Assembly: GCF_000372745.1 (NCBI RefSeq)
Contig: NZ_KB889562.1
Coordinates: 371,273-435,272 of the forward strand
DNA length: 64,000 bases
Direction of reading: 5' to 3'
Source of the DNA: Embleya scabrispora DSM 41855
GTDB taxonomy: Bacteria > Actinomycetota > Actinomycetes > Streptomycetales > Streptomycetaceae
Positions 16,086 through 24,066 of the stretch are shown piece by piece. Made by a program: the position numbers and the translations under genes. Within the stretch, counting starts at the first letter, position 1, and each line of letters opens with the position of its first letter. The notes under the pieces are model-generated. The model was given only the letters and a program-made list of their open reading frames with translations, was not told the origin of the DNA and did not search any database.

Positions 16086-17629
16086 GCGGGGGTGGGCCTT
16101 TCCGGCTCGGGTCGCGCGCCGGCCAGGACCGCCGTGCCGATGATCAGGTCGGCGCCGCCGACCTCGGGGTCGTCGAGTTCGGTGCCGTCGTCCACGGCCA
16201 CCAGGAGGGTGCGGTCGCCCTGTCGCAACGCGGTGCCCACCGGCGGGGAGGCCGCGTGGAAGGCGAGCAGCGCGACCAGGTAGCCGAGGTCGGGATCCGC
16301 CTCGCGGGCCTCGGCGAGCAGCCCGGAGAGCCGGCGCGGGGTCTGCGGCGGGATGTCCAGGAGCAGCGCGGCCGCATCGTGCTGGCTCTCGGTGTAGCGG
16401 CTGTCGTCGGGGGTGAGCGACACGTCCGGCTCGGGCAGTTCGGCGCCGAGGTGATCGCGTGGCGCGGGCGGGGTGAGCAGCATCTCGGTCAGGTCGTGCA
16501 GGCGCACCGCGACCGGCGTGCGCAGACCGGTACCCGCGGCGAAGAAGCGGTCGGTCACCCGCCGTGCGTCGCCGACCGGCAACTCCAGGAGCGGGCGCAG
16601 CAGTTGTCCGTACAGGTCGAGCCCGGTGCGGGTGCCGGGCGCGGCGAACGCCTGCCGGTCCTGCTCGGCTCGGAACAGCGGCCCGGCCTCCATCAACCGG
16701 GTCTGCAACTGGGTGTGTCGCCGGATGCAGTCCTGCACGATGTCGACCAGCTCGGCCGCGCCGCGTTTGCGCTCGCTCTCCTCGGCCTCGTCCCGGGCCC
16801 GCCGGATGTTGATCAGGATCGCGTTCTCGTGCCGGTAGCGGTCGGCGACGTGCTCGAACGCCTCGTCGATCAGGTCCGGTACGGCCTGCAACCAGTCCAC
16901 CGCACGCACGTTGCGCCGGGTCGCGTCGAGTGCGCGGCGCAGCGATTCGGCGTACTGCACGGTGCGGTAGCGGGCCTGTTCGGCGGCGAACCTGGCCTCG
17001 GCCAGTCGGCCGCGCCGGATCAGGTGTTCGAGCTTGACGTCGGCGGCGATCTGCGCGCTGGTGACATCGGTGTCCAGTGCGCCGACCAGGACGTTGATCG
17101 CCTCGTCGGTGGCGCGCAGGAAGATGTGCCCGTCCGGACCCGGGACCTCTTCGAGCAGTTTGAAGTCGTAGTCGCGCCGGATGTATTCACCCTCTCGGGT
17201 CCACATCCCGTACACGGCACGAAAACCGCGGTCCACGCTGCCGACGTTGATCAGGTTCTCCAGCACCCAGCGCGCGACCCGTTCGTATTCGCCGGGGTCG
17301 CGTCCGGGGGCCTGCGCGGCCACCCGGGGGCGGAGTCGGGCCACGATCTCGTCGTGGTCGGCTCCGGTGTCGAAGTCCATCGTGACCGTGACCAGGTCGA
17401 TCGCGGTGAGACCGAGCTCGGCCATCGCGTAGACGGTGTACTCGCCCGCCAGGTTCGCCTTGCGCGCCTCCAGGTCGTGCAGCGGCGCGGTGCAGGCGAG
17501 GGCCTTGAGGCGGCGGGCGAGCCCCTCCTCGGTCACCCCGGAGCGCGGGTGTGCCGCGCCCGGGGGCAGCGCCGGGCCGGGAGTCGGCGGCACTTCCCCG
17601 GGCAGGCCGGCTCGGACGGGAACAGTCAT
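16082..17629 (-). CDS. kleisin-like (MukF/MksF/JetA-like) subunit
   Basis: A 515-residue helical protein. The central part has features of JetA/MksF: a winged-helix region around RATDEAINVLVGALDTD, then ADVKLEHLIRRGRLAEARFAAEQARYRTVQYAE-type helices (DVKLEHLIRRGRLAEA near residues 200-215) followed by a long helix with RRNVRAVDWLQAVPDLIDEA. In MksF/JetA this neck region contacts the SMC coiled coil. The N-terminal 30 residues are Pro-rich and probably disordered. The ATG at 17629 is the earliest sensible start; no strong ribosome site is visible and it lies 89 bp after the HEAT-repeat gene. The stop overlaps the KITE-like gene start, implying coupled synthesis. Confidence 0.7.
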   Translation of the reverse strand: MTVPVRAGLPGEVPPTPGPALPPGAAHPRSGVTEEGLARRLKALACTAPLHDLEARKANLAGEYTVYAMAELGLTAIDLVTVTMDFDTGADHDEIVARLRPRVAAQAPGRDPGEYERVARWVLENLINVGSVDRGFRAVYGMWTREGEYIRRDYDFKLLEEVPGPDGHIFLRATDEAINVLVGALDTDVTSAQIAADVKLEHLIRRGRLAEARFAAEQARYRTVQYAESLRRALDATRRNVRAVDWLQAVPDLIDEAFEHVADRYRHENAILINIRRARDEAEESERKRGAAELVDIVQDCIRRHTQLQTRLMEAGPLFRAEQDRQAFAAPGTRTGLDLYGQLLRPLLELPVGDARRVTDRFFAAGTGLRTPVAVRLHDLTEMLLTPPAPRDHLGAELPEPDVSLTPDDSRYTESQHDAAALLLDIPPQTPRRLSGLLAEAREADPDLGYLVALLAFHAASPPVGTALRQGDRTLLVAVDDGTELDDPEVGGADLIIGTAVLAGARPEPERPTPA

Positions 17630-17718
17630 GGGAGTAGAGCCTAGGACGTTCGGCCGACAGGTTCGGCGCCCGGCCGGCGGCGAGGCGGCCGAACGGGCGC
17701 GGGTCGGCGGGTGAGCGG

Positions 17719-19131
17719 CTACATCTCGCTCAGCCTGGCCAGGGCGGCGGTGCGCACGTCGTCGTGCTCGGCCGGGTCGCCCGCGAGCCGGCGCAGCCGC
17801 GTCACGGCCTCGGGGCGGCGCGCGTCCACGTGGCGCGCGGCGATCAAGCGGGTGTCGGCCTGGCAGTCCCACAGGGCTTCCACGGCCGTTTCGGCGGCGA
17901 ACGATGGCTCTATCCGGGCCAGCGTCCGCACCGCGCAGGCGCGCAGCCCGGCGGACGCGGCCTCGTGGTAGAGGCCCTTGACCAGATCGAGCGCGTCGAC
18001 CAGGGCCAGGCGCCCTATCCCGGCGACCAGGTCGCACAGGCGAAAGTGCTCGGCCTGGTCGGTGATCGGGTCGCCGGCGCGCATCGACGCGGCCACCCGG
18101 GTGCGCAGGGCCTCCAGCAGAATCGGTCCGTCGACGGTTTCCCCGGCGCCGGCCAGTATCCGCACCGCGACTTCGCCGAGCAGGTCCTCGCGAGCGGCCC
18201 AGCCGCGGGCCCGGGCCACCGCGGCCGGGCTGCGCAGTCCGCCGACGGCCTGTGCGGCGGCGAGCCGAACCACGGCCGGCGCGTCCGGCGCGAGCGCCCC
18301 CTCGGCCAGGTCCAGGAGTGCGCCGTCGCCCTGTTCGCCGAGGTATCTCAGCGCGGCGGCTCTGGCGCCGTCCGGCCCGGCCCAGGCGGCGGCCAGGATC
18401 GCGCCGCGGTGCTCGGGACCGGCGACCGCGCTCAGCCGTCGTCCGCACGCGAGCGATTGTCGGGGGCCGTCGGCTGCGTCGGCGAGGACCTGGTCGACGG
18501 TCTGCGCGGGCGCGGTCGGCCCGGTCGGCGTCTTGACCGAGCGGGTCAGCTCCCAGCGCCACCAGTCCAGGTCGACCTGTTCGACGACCGCGCGCACCCG
18601 CTCGTCCTCGGCCGCCCAGACCCGCCATGGGCGCATCCCGGTGGAGCGCTTGACGCAGTCGTAGAGCTCGTCGTCCTCGCCGCGGTCCAGGACCACCTCC
18701 AGCAGACCGGCCAGGGCCGCGTCGTGGCCGATCGCGGCGAGCCGCTCCAGCGCCTCCGGCCAGTCGCGGCCCTCCTCGACGTACTCCCGCAGCAGCGCGG
18801 TCGCGTCGACGCGGCCGAGTCGGGCGAGGGTGCCCAGGACGGCGAGCGGCAGCGCGGTGCGGTCCGCGTCCTCGTCCGTCCAGTCGTCGTCGCACAGGAG
18901 ATGTCGGGCGAGGCCGTCGAGGCCGGCGTCGAGGTCCGTGTAAAGGCGTGCGTAGTACAGCGACCGTGACTCGGTGGCCGGAACGGCACGGGGATCGCGG
19001 ACCACACAGCCGTCGAGCGCGTCGAGCACAGCGACGCGGTCGGCGACGAGGGCCCGCCGGGCGCCTTGACCGTGGCCGCTGCGAAGCAGGCCAAGGAGGG
19101 CGTCATGCGAGGTGATGACCGGATCGAACAT
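17719..19131 (-). CDS. HEAT-repeat protein upstream of the SMC-like block
   Basis: A 470-residue protein made of repeated helix pairs: for example LLREYVEEGRDWPEALERL, AALRYLGEQGDGALLDLAE, RLAAAQAVGGLRSPAAV and the final VRTAALARLSEM. This alpha-solenoid pattern is typical of HEAT/PBS-lyase repeats, which act as protein or DNA scaffolds; no catalytic motif is seen. The ATG at 19131 (MFDPVI) is preferred; a TTG at 19155 would add eight residues. It is co-oriented with the three SMC-complex genes and 89 bp from the kleisin-like gene, so it may belong to the same transcript. HEAT proteins are the second class of SMC accessory subunits in eukaryotic condensin, but a physical link here is only inferred. 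Confidence 0.75.
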   Translation of the reverse strand: MFDPVITSHDALLGLLRSGHGQGARRALVADRVAVLDALDGCVVRDPRAVPATESRSLYYARLYTDLDAGLDGLARHLLCDDDWTDEDADRTALPLAVLGTLARLGRVDATALLREYVEEGRDWPEALERLAAIGHDAALAGLLEVVLDRGEDDELYDCVKRSTGMRPWRVWAAEDERVRAVVEQVDLDWWRWELTRSVKTPTGPTAPAQTVDQVLADAADGPRQSLACGRRLSAVAGPEHRGAILAAAWAGPDGARAAALRYLGEQGDGALLDLAEGALAPDAPAVVRLAAAQAVGGLRSPAAVARARGWAAREDLLGEVAVRILAGAGETVDGPILLEALRTRVAASMRAGDPITDQAEHFRLCDLVAGIGRLALVDALDLVKGLYHEAASAGLRACAVRTLARIEPSFAAETAVEALWDCQADTRLIAARHVDARRPEAVTRLRRLAGDPAEHDDVRTAALARLSEM

Positions 19132-19199
19132 GCCGCAAGCATCGGTGGCCGGCAACCTCGGAGCAACAGGATTTAGGACACATGTACCCGTTGCCCGTT

Positions 19200-19212
19200 G
19201 TTTCGGGGAAAC
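19200..19212. promoter_or_regulatory. palindrome upstream of HEAT/SMC block
   Basis: GTTTCGGGGAAAC is an inverted repeat with 5-bp arms and a 3-bp centre, 69 bp upstream of the HEAT gene start. The surrounding 60 bp are less GC-rich than the genes and probably hold the promoter. Operator function is a guess. Confidence 0.35.
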
Positions 19213-19350
19213 CGTGTTGCTCTTTCGTCACCGGAAGCTATGAACTGTACCGTCCGCGTTCGCCCGGACGCCGCCCGGGTGTGCCCGACGTGCCGCGCCG
19301 GCGGCGGCCCTTGAACGGCGCGCGCCGGCGCGTGCGCGATCCGGTCCGGC

Positions 19351-19752
19351 TCACTGCTGTTTGGGCACCTGTACGCGCGGTCGATCGCGCCGGACGGTGC
19401 CGTAGTCCTGGCCGTCGACCGGGCCCAGCATGCTCGCGGGCACGAACGACTCCATCGCCCAGACCCTGGTCTGCACCTCGGTGGCGAAGCCGTACGCCCC
19501 CCAGACGGGCCAGCGCACGCGGGCGCGCCAACTGCCGTCCCGGTACTGGTGCCAGCTCACCAGGGTGACCTCCAGGTGTTGTCCGTCCGGGAGGAGCATC
19601 CGTACCCGCGGCCCCCTCCGCGGGTACGCCTTCTTGCGTCGCTCGCCGATCGGGCCGAGGAGCGGCTCGCGGCGGCCGGCGGATTGCGACGCGCGGGTGG
19701 GCGACTCGCCATCGGCGGCCGATGTCGGTACTGCTGCGATCTTGCTGCTCAC
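19351..19752 (-). CDS. conserved hypothetical protein
   Basis: A 133-residue protein of unknown function. The first 40 residues are Ser/Ala/Arg-rich and likely disordered. The rest has beta-strand character with several Trp: MLLPDGQHLEVTLV, SWHQYRDGSWRARVRWPVWG and the end YGTVRRDRPRVQVPKQQ. No signal peptide or transmembrane segment is seen. The GTG at 19752 gives a VSSKIAAV start; the reading frame is open further upstream, so the start is uncertain, and no good ribosome site marks it. Small Trp-rich proteins of this look recur in streptomycetes without assigned role. Confidence 0.6.
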   Translation of the reverse strand: MSSKIAAVPTSAADGESPTRASQSAGRREPLLGPIGERRKKAYPRRGPRVRMLLPDGQHLEVTLVSWHQYRDGSWRARVRWPVWGAYGFATEVQTRVWAMESFVPASMLGPVDGQDYGTVRRDRPRVQVPKQQ

Positions 19753-19873
19753 GCGGACATTGTGCGGCGCGGCGACGGCGCGAGGGCGCGAAAGCGGCGA
19801 CGCGCGCACGCGTCCCACCCGTACGGCGCACGGGGGCGCGCCACGCGGGTGGGACGGGCGGGGGTGCGCTCCG

Positions 19874-20104
19874 TCAGGACACCACCCGCAGCTCGGCGGG
19901 AGCGACCACGCTCAGGCCCAGCGTCGCGGCCAAATCCTCGACCAGGTTGACGGCCTGGTCCGCGGTCAGTCGTTCGACCGTCCACTCGTCGGTGGGGCGG
20001 CCTTCGGCGTCGGTGTGCGGACCGAATCTCAGCTCGATCGGACGGTCCTCGTCGGCGGAGGGCAGCACCGGAACCCGGGCCACCAGGGTGACATTGTTCG
20101 ACAT
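19874..20104 (-). CDS. small conserved hypothetical protein
   Basis: A 76-residue acidic protein starting at the ATG at 20104, preceded by AAGGGAG at good spacing. The pattern VTLVARVPVL, then a charged turn, IELRFGP, and a C-terminal helix DQAVNLVEDLAATLGL suggests a small alpha/beta fold. There is no membrane segment or Cys. Function unknown. It lies downstream of a strong hairpin that separates it from the penicillin-binding protein gene. Confidence 0.65.
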   Translation of the reverse strand: MSNNVTLVARVPVLPSADEDRPIELRFGPHTDAEGRPTDEWTVERLTADQAVNLVEDLAATLGLSVVAPAELRVVS

Positions 20105-20239
20105 GACGTCGACTCCCTTCGGAGAGCGAAAACGATCGCCGTTGTCATTGCCGGTCACCACTCACGCTGGCATCGCCCACGGACCGTGTCCAGGTGTCTC
20201 CGGAGGCACAGGGAGCGCACAAGGCGCGCCCCGACGCAC

Positions 20240-20278
20240 GACACGGCCCCGGAGCACCTCGCGCGCCGGGGCCGTGTC
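20240..20278 (-). terminator. strong hairpin downstream of penicillin-binding protein gene
   Basis: Two perfectly complementary 13-base arms (20240-20252 and 20266-20278) enclose a 13-base loop, 90 bp past the stop of the penicillin-binding protein gene. The arms begin GACACGG and end CCGTGTC. There is no U-tract, which is common for actinomycete terminators. Confidence 0.6.
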
Positions 20279-20368
20279 ATCGATCGTGTGGGGGAACTCC
20301 CCCGCATGTGGGCGAACTCGCCACCCGGGTGGGGCAACGGCTCGCCACCGCATGCGCTCAGGGGCGGA

Positions 20369-22261
20369 TCAGCCGAAGAACGCCTTCACCACCGGTCCCG
20401 CCGCGGAGCCGCCGGACTTGCCCTTCTCCACCAGAACCGCGATCGCGACGTCGTCCTTGAACGCGATCATCCAGCCGTGCGTGAGGGTCTCGCCCTTCTC
20501 GTCGAACTCGGCCGTACCGGTCTTGGCGCCCACGGTGCCCGGGATGCCCTGGAGCATCTTGCCCGAGCCGTTGGCGACCACACCCTGCATCAGCGACTTG
20601 AGTTGACCGGCGATCGCCGGGTCCAGGTCGTGCGAGGGCACCCGACCGGGCACGTCGTCCGGCGCGAGCACGGGCTGGTTGAACTTGCCGGAGGCGATCG
20701 TCGCGGCGACCGAGGCCATCACCAGCGGACTGGCCAGGACCCGACCCTGGCCGATCATCGACGCGGCCTTGTCGTTCTCGCTGTTGGCCGGGGGTACCGA
20801 ACCGTCGAAGGTCACCGTGCCGACGTCCCACTTGGCGCCGATCCCGAACTGCTCGCCCGCCAGCTTGTTCAGCGTGTCGTTGTCGATCTTCGACCGGTTG
20901 CCGATGAACGCGGTGTTGCAGGACTGCGCGAAGTCCTCCTGGAAGAGCGCGTTGGGCATCGGCTGGAGACCGTCGTAGTTCTTGAACGTCTGGCCGTTGA
21001 CCACCAGCGTGTTCTCGCACGGCACCTTGTCGCTCGGCTTGAGACCGGCCCGCAGCAGCGCCCCGGAGGAGACCGTCTTGAAGGTCGAGCCCGGTGGGTA
21101 CCGACCGGTGAAGGCGCGGTTGTCACCGTTGGCGGGGGTGTTCGCGGCGCCCAGGATGCCGCCGGTCTTGGCGTCGAGGACCACGATCGAGGCGTTGTTG
21201 CCGCCGGTGACCGACTTGAGCGCCTCCTCGGCCCGCTTCTGGGTGCTCGGGTCCAGGGTGGTCTTCAGCGGCTCGGACGGCTTGCCCTTGACGTCGACCA
21301 GGGTCGCCCTCTCCGCACCCGCGGCGTCCACGATGCTGATCTTCAGCGCGGCGACGCCGGCCAGCTTCTTCTCGTAGCGGTACTGCAGGCCGGAGGCGCC
21401 CACCGAGTCCGCGGAGGACGCGCTCGGGTCGGCGTTCTTGAGCAGGTCCGCGTTGTCGCCGGAACCGACCGTGCCGACGATCTGCTTCGCCACGTCGCTG
21501 GCCTGCTGCGTGCTTTCCTTGACCTGTATCCCGCCCAGCCCGGCCAGCTTGAGCTGACCGTTGCCGTCCCACTTCTCCTTGCGCAGGGTCACCAACGGCA
21601 GCGACTGGTTCGGATCCGCGGCCGCGACCCGGGACTTGAGCTTGGGGATGTCCAGGTCGAACAGCGGATCGGCGAGCGCGGCGTACAGCGCGTCCGCGTT
21701 GGTGATCTTGGCCGGCCACAGGGACAGCGCCACCACCGGCGTCGAGGTGGCCAGCGCCTTGCCCGAGCGGTCCAGGATCTCGCCGCGCTTGGGCAGCGTG
21801 CGATCACGCTTGATCTTGCCGGTGTCGGCGAGTTGGGGGTGCACGATGCTCTGTGTCCAGTGCACGGTGCTCTTGCCGTTCGCGGTGACCACCGGGACGG
21901 TCGACTCGATCTTGAGCGGGTCGGTCACGCCCTTGAGGGTCAGCGTCGCGCTGTAGGTGAGCGTGGCGGGCGCGTTGTCCTTGCCCTTGGTGTACGTACC
22001 GGGCTTGTATTCGGCCTTGACGATGCCCAGCTGCTTGCCCGTCGTGTCCAGTCCCGCCTGTGCCGTGGTGGGGTTGTCCGTGAAGGACGCGGCCTTGGGC
22101 AGATCGCCGCTCTGCCACGCGGTCAGGAAGTTCCTGGCCGTCGTCTCGGACGTGTCCTTCTTCTCGTCGTCGCCGCCGCTGCACGAGGTCAGCGCGGCCA
22201 CCACGACAACGGACAACACCAACGGCACGGCCGACGGGATCCGCCGCATCTTGCTGCCCAC
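20369..22261 (-). CDS. penicillin-binding lipoprotein (MecA-like N-terminus plus transpeptidase)
   Basis: A 630-residue class-B-like penicillin-binding protein that cross-links peptidoglycan outside the membrane. Residues 1-27 form a lipoprotein signal ending LTSC (Cys27), so it is predicted to be lipid-anchored. Next come an NTF2-like MecA N-domain (ARNFLTAWQSGD...), a PBP dimerisation domain (PKRGEILDRSG) and the transpeptidase: SxxK as STFK near residue 391, SCN near 448 and KTGTA near 578. The GTG at 22261 is chosen because GGGAGGA lies six bases upstream; an ATG four codons later is possible. Divergent from the WhiB gene. All catalytic motifs are intact. Similar proteins in streptomycetes accompany sporulation or septum growth. 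Confidence 0.9.
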   Translation of the reverse strand: MGSKMRRIPSAVPLVLSVVVVAALTSCSGGDDEKKDTSETTARNFLTAWQSGDLPKAASFTDNPTTAQAGLDTTGKQLGIVKAEYKPGTYTKGKDNAPATLTYSATLTLKGVTDPLKIESTVPVVTANGKSTVHWTQSIVHPQLADTGKIKRDRTLPKRGEILDRSGKALATSTPVVALSLWPAKITNADALYAALADPLFDLDIPKLKSRVAAADPNQSLPLVTLRKEKWDGNGQLKLAGLGGIQVKESTQQASDVAKQIVGTVGSGDNADLLKNADPSASSADSVGASGLQYRYEKKLAGVAALKISIVDAAGAERATLVDVKGKPSEPLKTTLDPSTQKRAEEALKSVTGGNNASIVVLDAKTGGILGAANTPANGDNRAFTGRYPPGSTFKTVSSGALLRAGLKPSDKVPCENTLVVNGQTFKNYDGLQPMPNALFQEDFAQSCNTAFIGNRSKIDNDTLNKLAGEQFGIGAKWDVGTVTFDGSVPPANSENDKAASMIGQGRVLASPLVMASVAATIASGKFNQPVLAPDDVPGRVPSHDLDPAIAGQLKSLMQGVVANGSGKMLQGIPGTVGAKTGTAEFDEKGETLTHGWMIAFKDDVAIAVLVEKGKSGGSAAGPVVKAFFG

Positions 22262-22561
22262 CAGATTCCTCCCGAACGTCCACGAACCCCCGGCAGCCCG
22301 CCGGAGGTCTTCGATCACGCTACCCGGACCGCCGGCGGACGTCGGCCATCGGGCAGGTGTAGGCCGACTTGTGACCTGGTTGTCGAGGTTCGCGAAACAC
22401 CTCGGGTGAGGGATCGCCCTCAACCCTGGGCGAACGGGAGCCGAATTCGCGACCGGAGGAAACCGGTCCCCCATGCGGTGCGTCGGTAGGAGCATGAGGG
22501 TCTGCCGGGTCGGGGGCCCGAGTTGACCGTTGGCACCGTCGAGCAGGAGGAGAACGGGGCG

Positions 22562-22885
22562 ATGGGGACCACACGGATCGCCATACCGACACCACCGCGT
22601 TACGGGTGGCAGGAGGACGCGGCATGCAGGGGCCTGGACGCCGGGCTCTTCTTCGGTGACGACCAGGAGCGGCCCGGCGAGCGCCGGGCGCGCGAGCGGG
22701 TCGCCAAGAAGGTCTGCATCTCCTGCCCGGTGCGGCGGCGCTGCCACGAGCACGCGATGTCGGTCCCGGAACGCCGAGGTGTATGGGCGGGTCTGGGCGA
22801 GACCGAACGTGCCGCGCTGCTGCGCGAACAGGAGCAGGAACACGAGCACGAACACCAGCGGGAGAAAACCACGACGGCGGCCTGA
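22562..22885 (+). CDS. WhiB-family iron-sulphur transcription regulator
   Basis: A 107-residue WhiB-like protein. Four Cys for a 4Fe-4S cluster are visible: one in DAACRG, two in CISC and one in RRRCHEHA, followed by the family turn GVWAGL. A Glu/His-rich and basic tail completes it. Wbl proteins bind the principal sigma factor and act as redox or NO-sensitive regulators in the cytoplasm. The ATG at 22562 follows AGGAGGAG. It is transcribed away from the penicillin-binding protein gene; the 300-bp divergent region between them includes a short upstream reading frame at 22473-22526. I cannot assign it to a named Wbl class. Confidence 0.9.
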   Translation: MGTTRIAIPTPPRYGWQEDAACRGLDAGLFFGDDQERPGERRARERVAKKVCISCPVRRRCHEHAMSVPERRGVWAGLGETERAALLREQEQEHEHEHQREKTTTAA

Positions 22886-22930
22886 CCGCCCGGGGGCGGC
22901 AGCCCCCCGACCGCGCGGCCGGATCCGGGG

Positions 22931-23506
22931 TCAGGCCGGCAGGTCGTCCTCGGTGAGCAGACCGCGCACACCGAGTCGGGCGCGTACCTGCGGCGCGCAC
23001 GCGTCCACCACGACCGCCGCGCCGATCCATTCGGCGCCGGCCTCGGTGACCATCCGCCGCACGGCGCCGGCCTGCGCGCCGGTCTCGATCCACTCGTCGA
23101 CCAGGAGCACCCGATCACCCGGCCGAAACAGCCGGCTCGGGACCACCAGGGTGAGGCCGCCATCCTGGTATTCGGGCGGGGTGGCGGCGCGCAGCATGGG
23201 GTCGCCGCCGGGTCGTCTGCCGCCGCCGACGATCCGCCGATCCTTGCGGATCTCGACGAAGCCGACGCCCAGGTGCAGCGCCGTGATCGGCCCCAGGACC
23301 AGACCGCGGGTCTCGACGCCGACGATCAGGGTGGGGCGCGCATCCGCGTGCAGCGCGCCGAGGCCGGGACCCAGCATGGCCAACACCTCGGGGTCGTGCC
23401 ACCAGCCGGAGACGTCGGCGAAGGTGCCCCACGGGGTCTCCCGCCAGGTGAACGCGTCCGCGAGTCGCCGCGCGATGGCTCCCACGCTGCTCTGACGGCT
23501 CGTCAC
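22931..23506 (-). CDS. phosphoribosyltransferase family protein (adenine phosphoribosyltransferase-like)
   Basis: A 191-residue type I phosphoribosyltransferase. The PRPP-binding motif reads VLLVDEWIETGAQ with the paired acidic residues, and the upstream TLIVGVETRG and VGFVEIRKD strands match the APRT/xanthine PRTase fold. Family members transfer a base to PRPP or act as regulators; the base is uncertain because the usual APRT hood region is divergent. The start is a GTG at 23506 with a poor ribosome site. It converges with the WhiB gene and ends 45 bp from it. Confidence 0.75.
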   Translation of the reverse strand: MTSRQSSVGAIARRLADAFTWRETPWGTFADVSGWWHDPEVLAMLGPGLGALHADARPTLIVGVETRGLVLGPITALHLGVGFVEIRKDRRIVGGGRRPGGDPMLRAATPPEYQDGGLTLVVPSRLFRPGDRVLLVDEWIETGAQAGAVRRMVTEAGAEWIGAAVVVDACAPQVRARLGVRGLLTEDDLPA

Positions 23507-23639
23507 CTCGGCGCACCCCGTTCCGTTCCCGCACCGGCATGGCCGGGGCTTCGATCGGACAGGCTACCGGTGCGGGTCGGCTCGGATCCGCGAACCCGCC
23601 CGCGGCGGCCCGCACTCGACGGGCCGCCGAGGCGCGCGC

Positions 23640-23867
23640 TCAGTCCGCGCCGGGACGGTCCAACGGCTGTTCGACCAGCGCGAGCACCCGACTGGCCATG
23701 AACCGCGCGGTGCGCACCACCGTGCCGGTCCTGGTCAGTTCGCTCACCTCGACGACGCCGCGGCGGACCGCGACATCCAGCCGGCGCCCCGCGCGCGTCG
23801 CGGTCATCTCATAGGTCTTGGTGCTGTCGCCCGCGTCGACCACTATCTCGACCCGATCGCCCTTCAT
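23640..23867 (-). CDS. small conserved hypothetical protein
   Basis: A 75-residue protein starting at the ATG at 23867 behind AAGGGGG. It is mostly beta-strand by eye: KGDRVEIVVDAG, KTYEMTATRAGRRLDVAV, GVVEVSELTRTGTVVRT, then a helix RFMASRVLALVEQ. It looks like a small beta-barrel or sheet protein without catalytic motif or membrane segment. Divergent from the Ser/Thr kinase gene. Function unknown. Confidence 0.65.
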   Translation of the reverse strand: MKGDRVEIVVDAGDSTKTYEMTATRAGRRLDVAVRRGVVEVSELTRTGTVVRTARFMASRVLALVEQPLDRPGAD

Positions 23868-24066
23868 CCGCGCCCCCTTCGACCGATTACCCCCATCTTC
23901 TCCCACAGGTCCGACATCAACCGTCTCCCCGATGCGGGTGGTCCGGTCCCGACTCCGGGGCGCCTTACCGCGCCGGGTGCCGGGGTTCCTCTAACGTGTG
24001 TCGCACAAAGGGGATTCGGGCACACGACACCCGGACGACGGCACCACGCGAGGGGATCGGGCACAT

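Noticed and set aside
10497..16283. Very long open frame on the plus strand, antisense to the SMC-like and KITE-like genes
   Set aside because: It is a by-product of high GC third positions; its protein is Arg/Gly/Pro/His-rich without domains, whereas the minus-strand frames show clear motifs.
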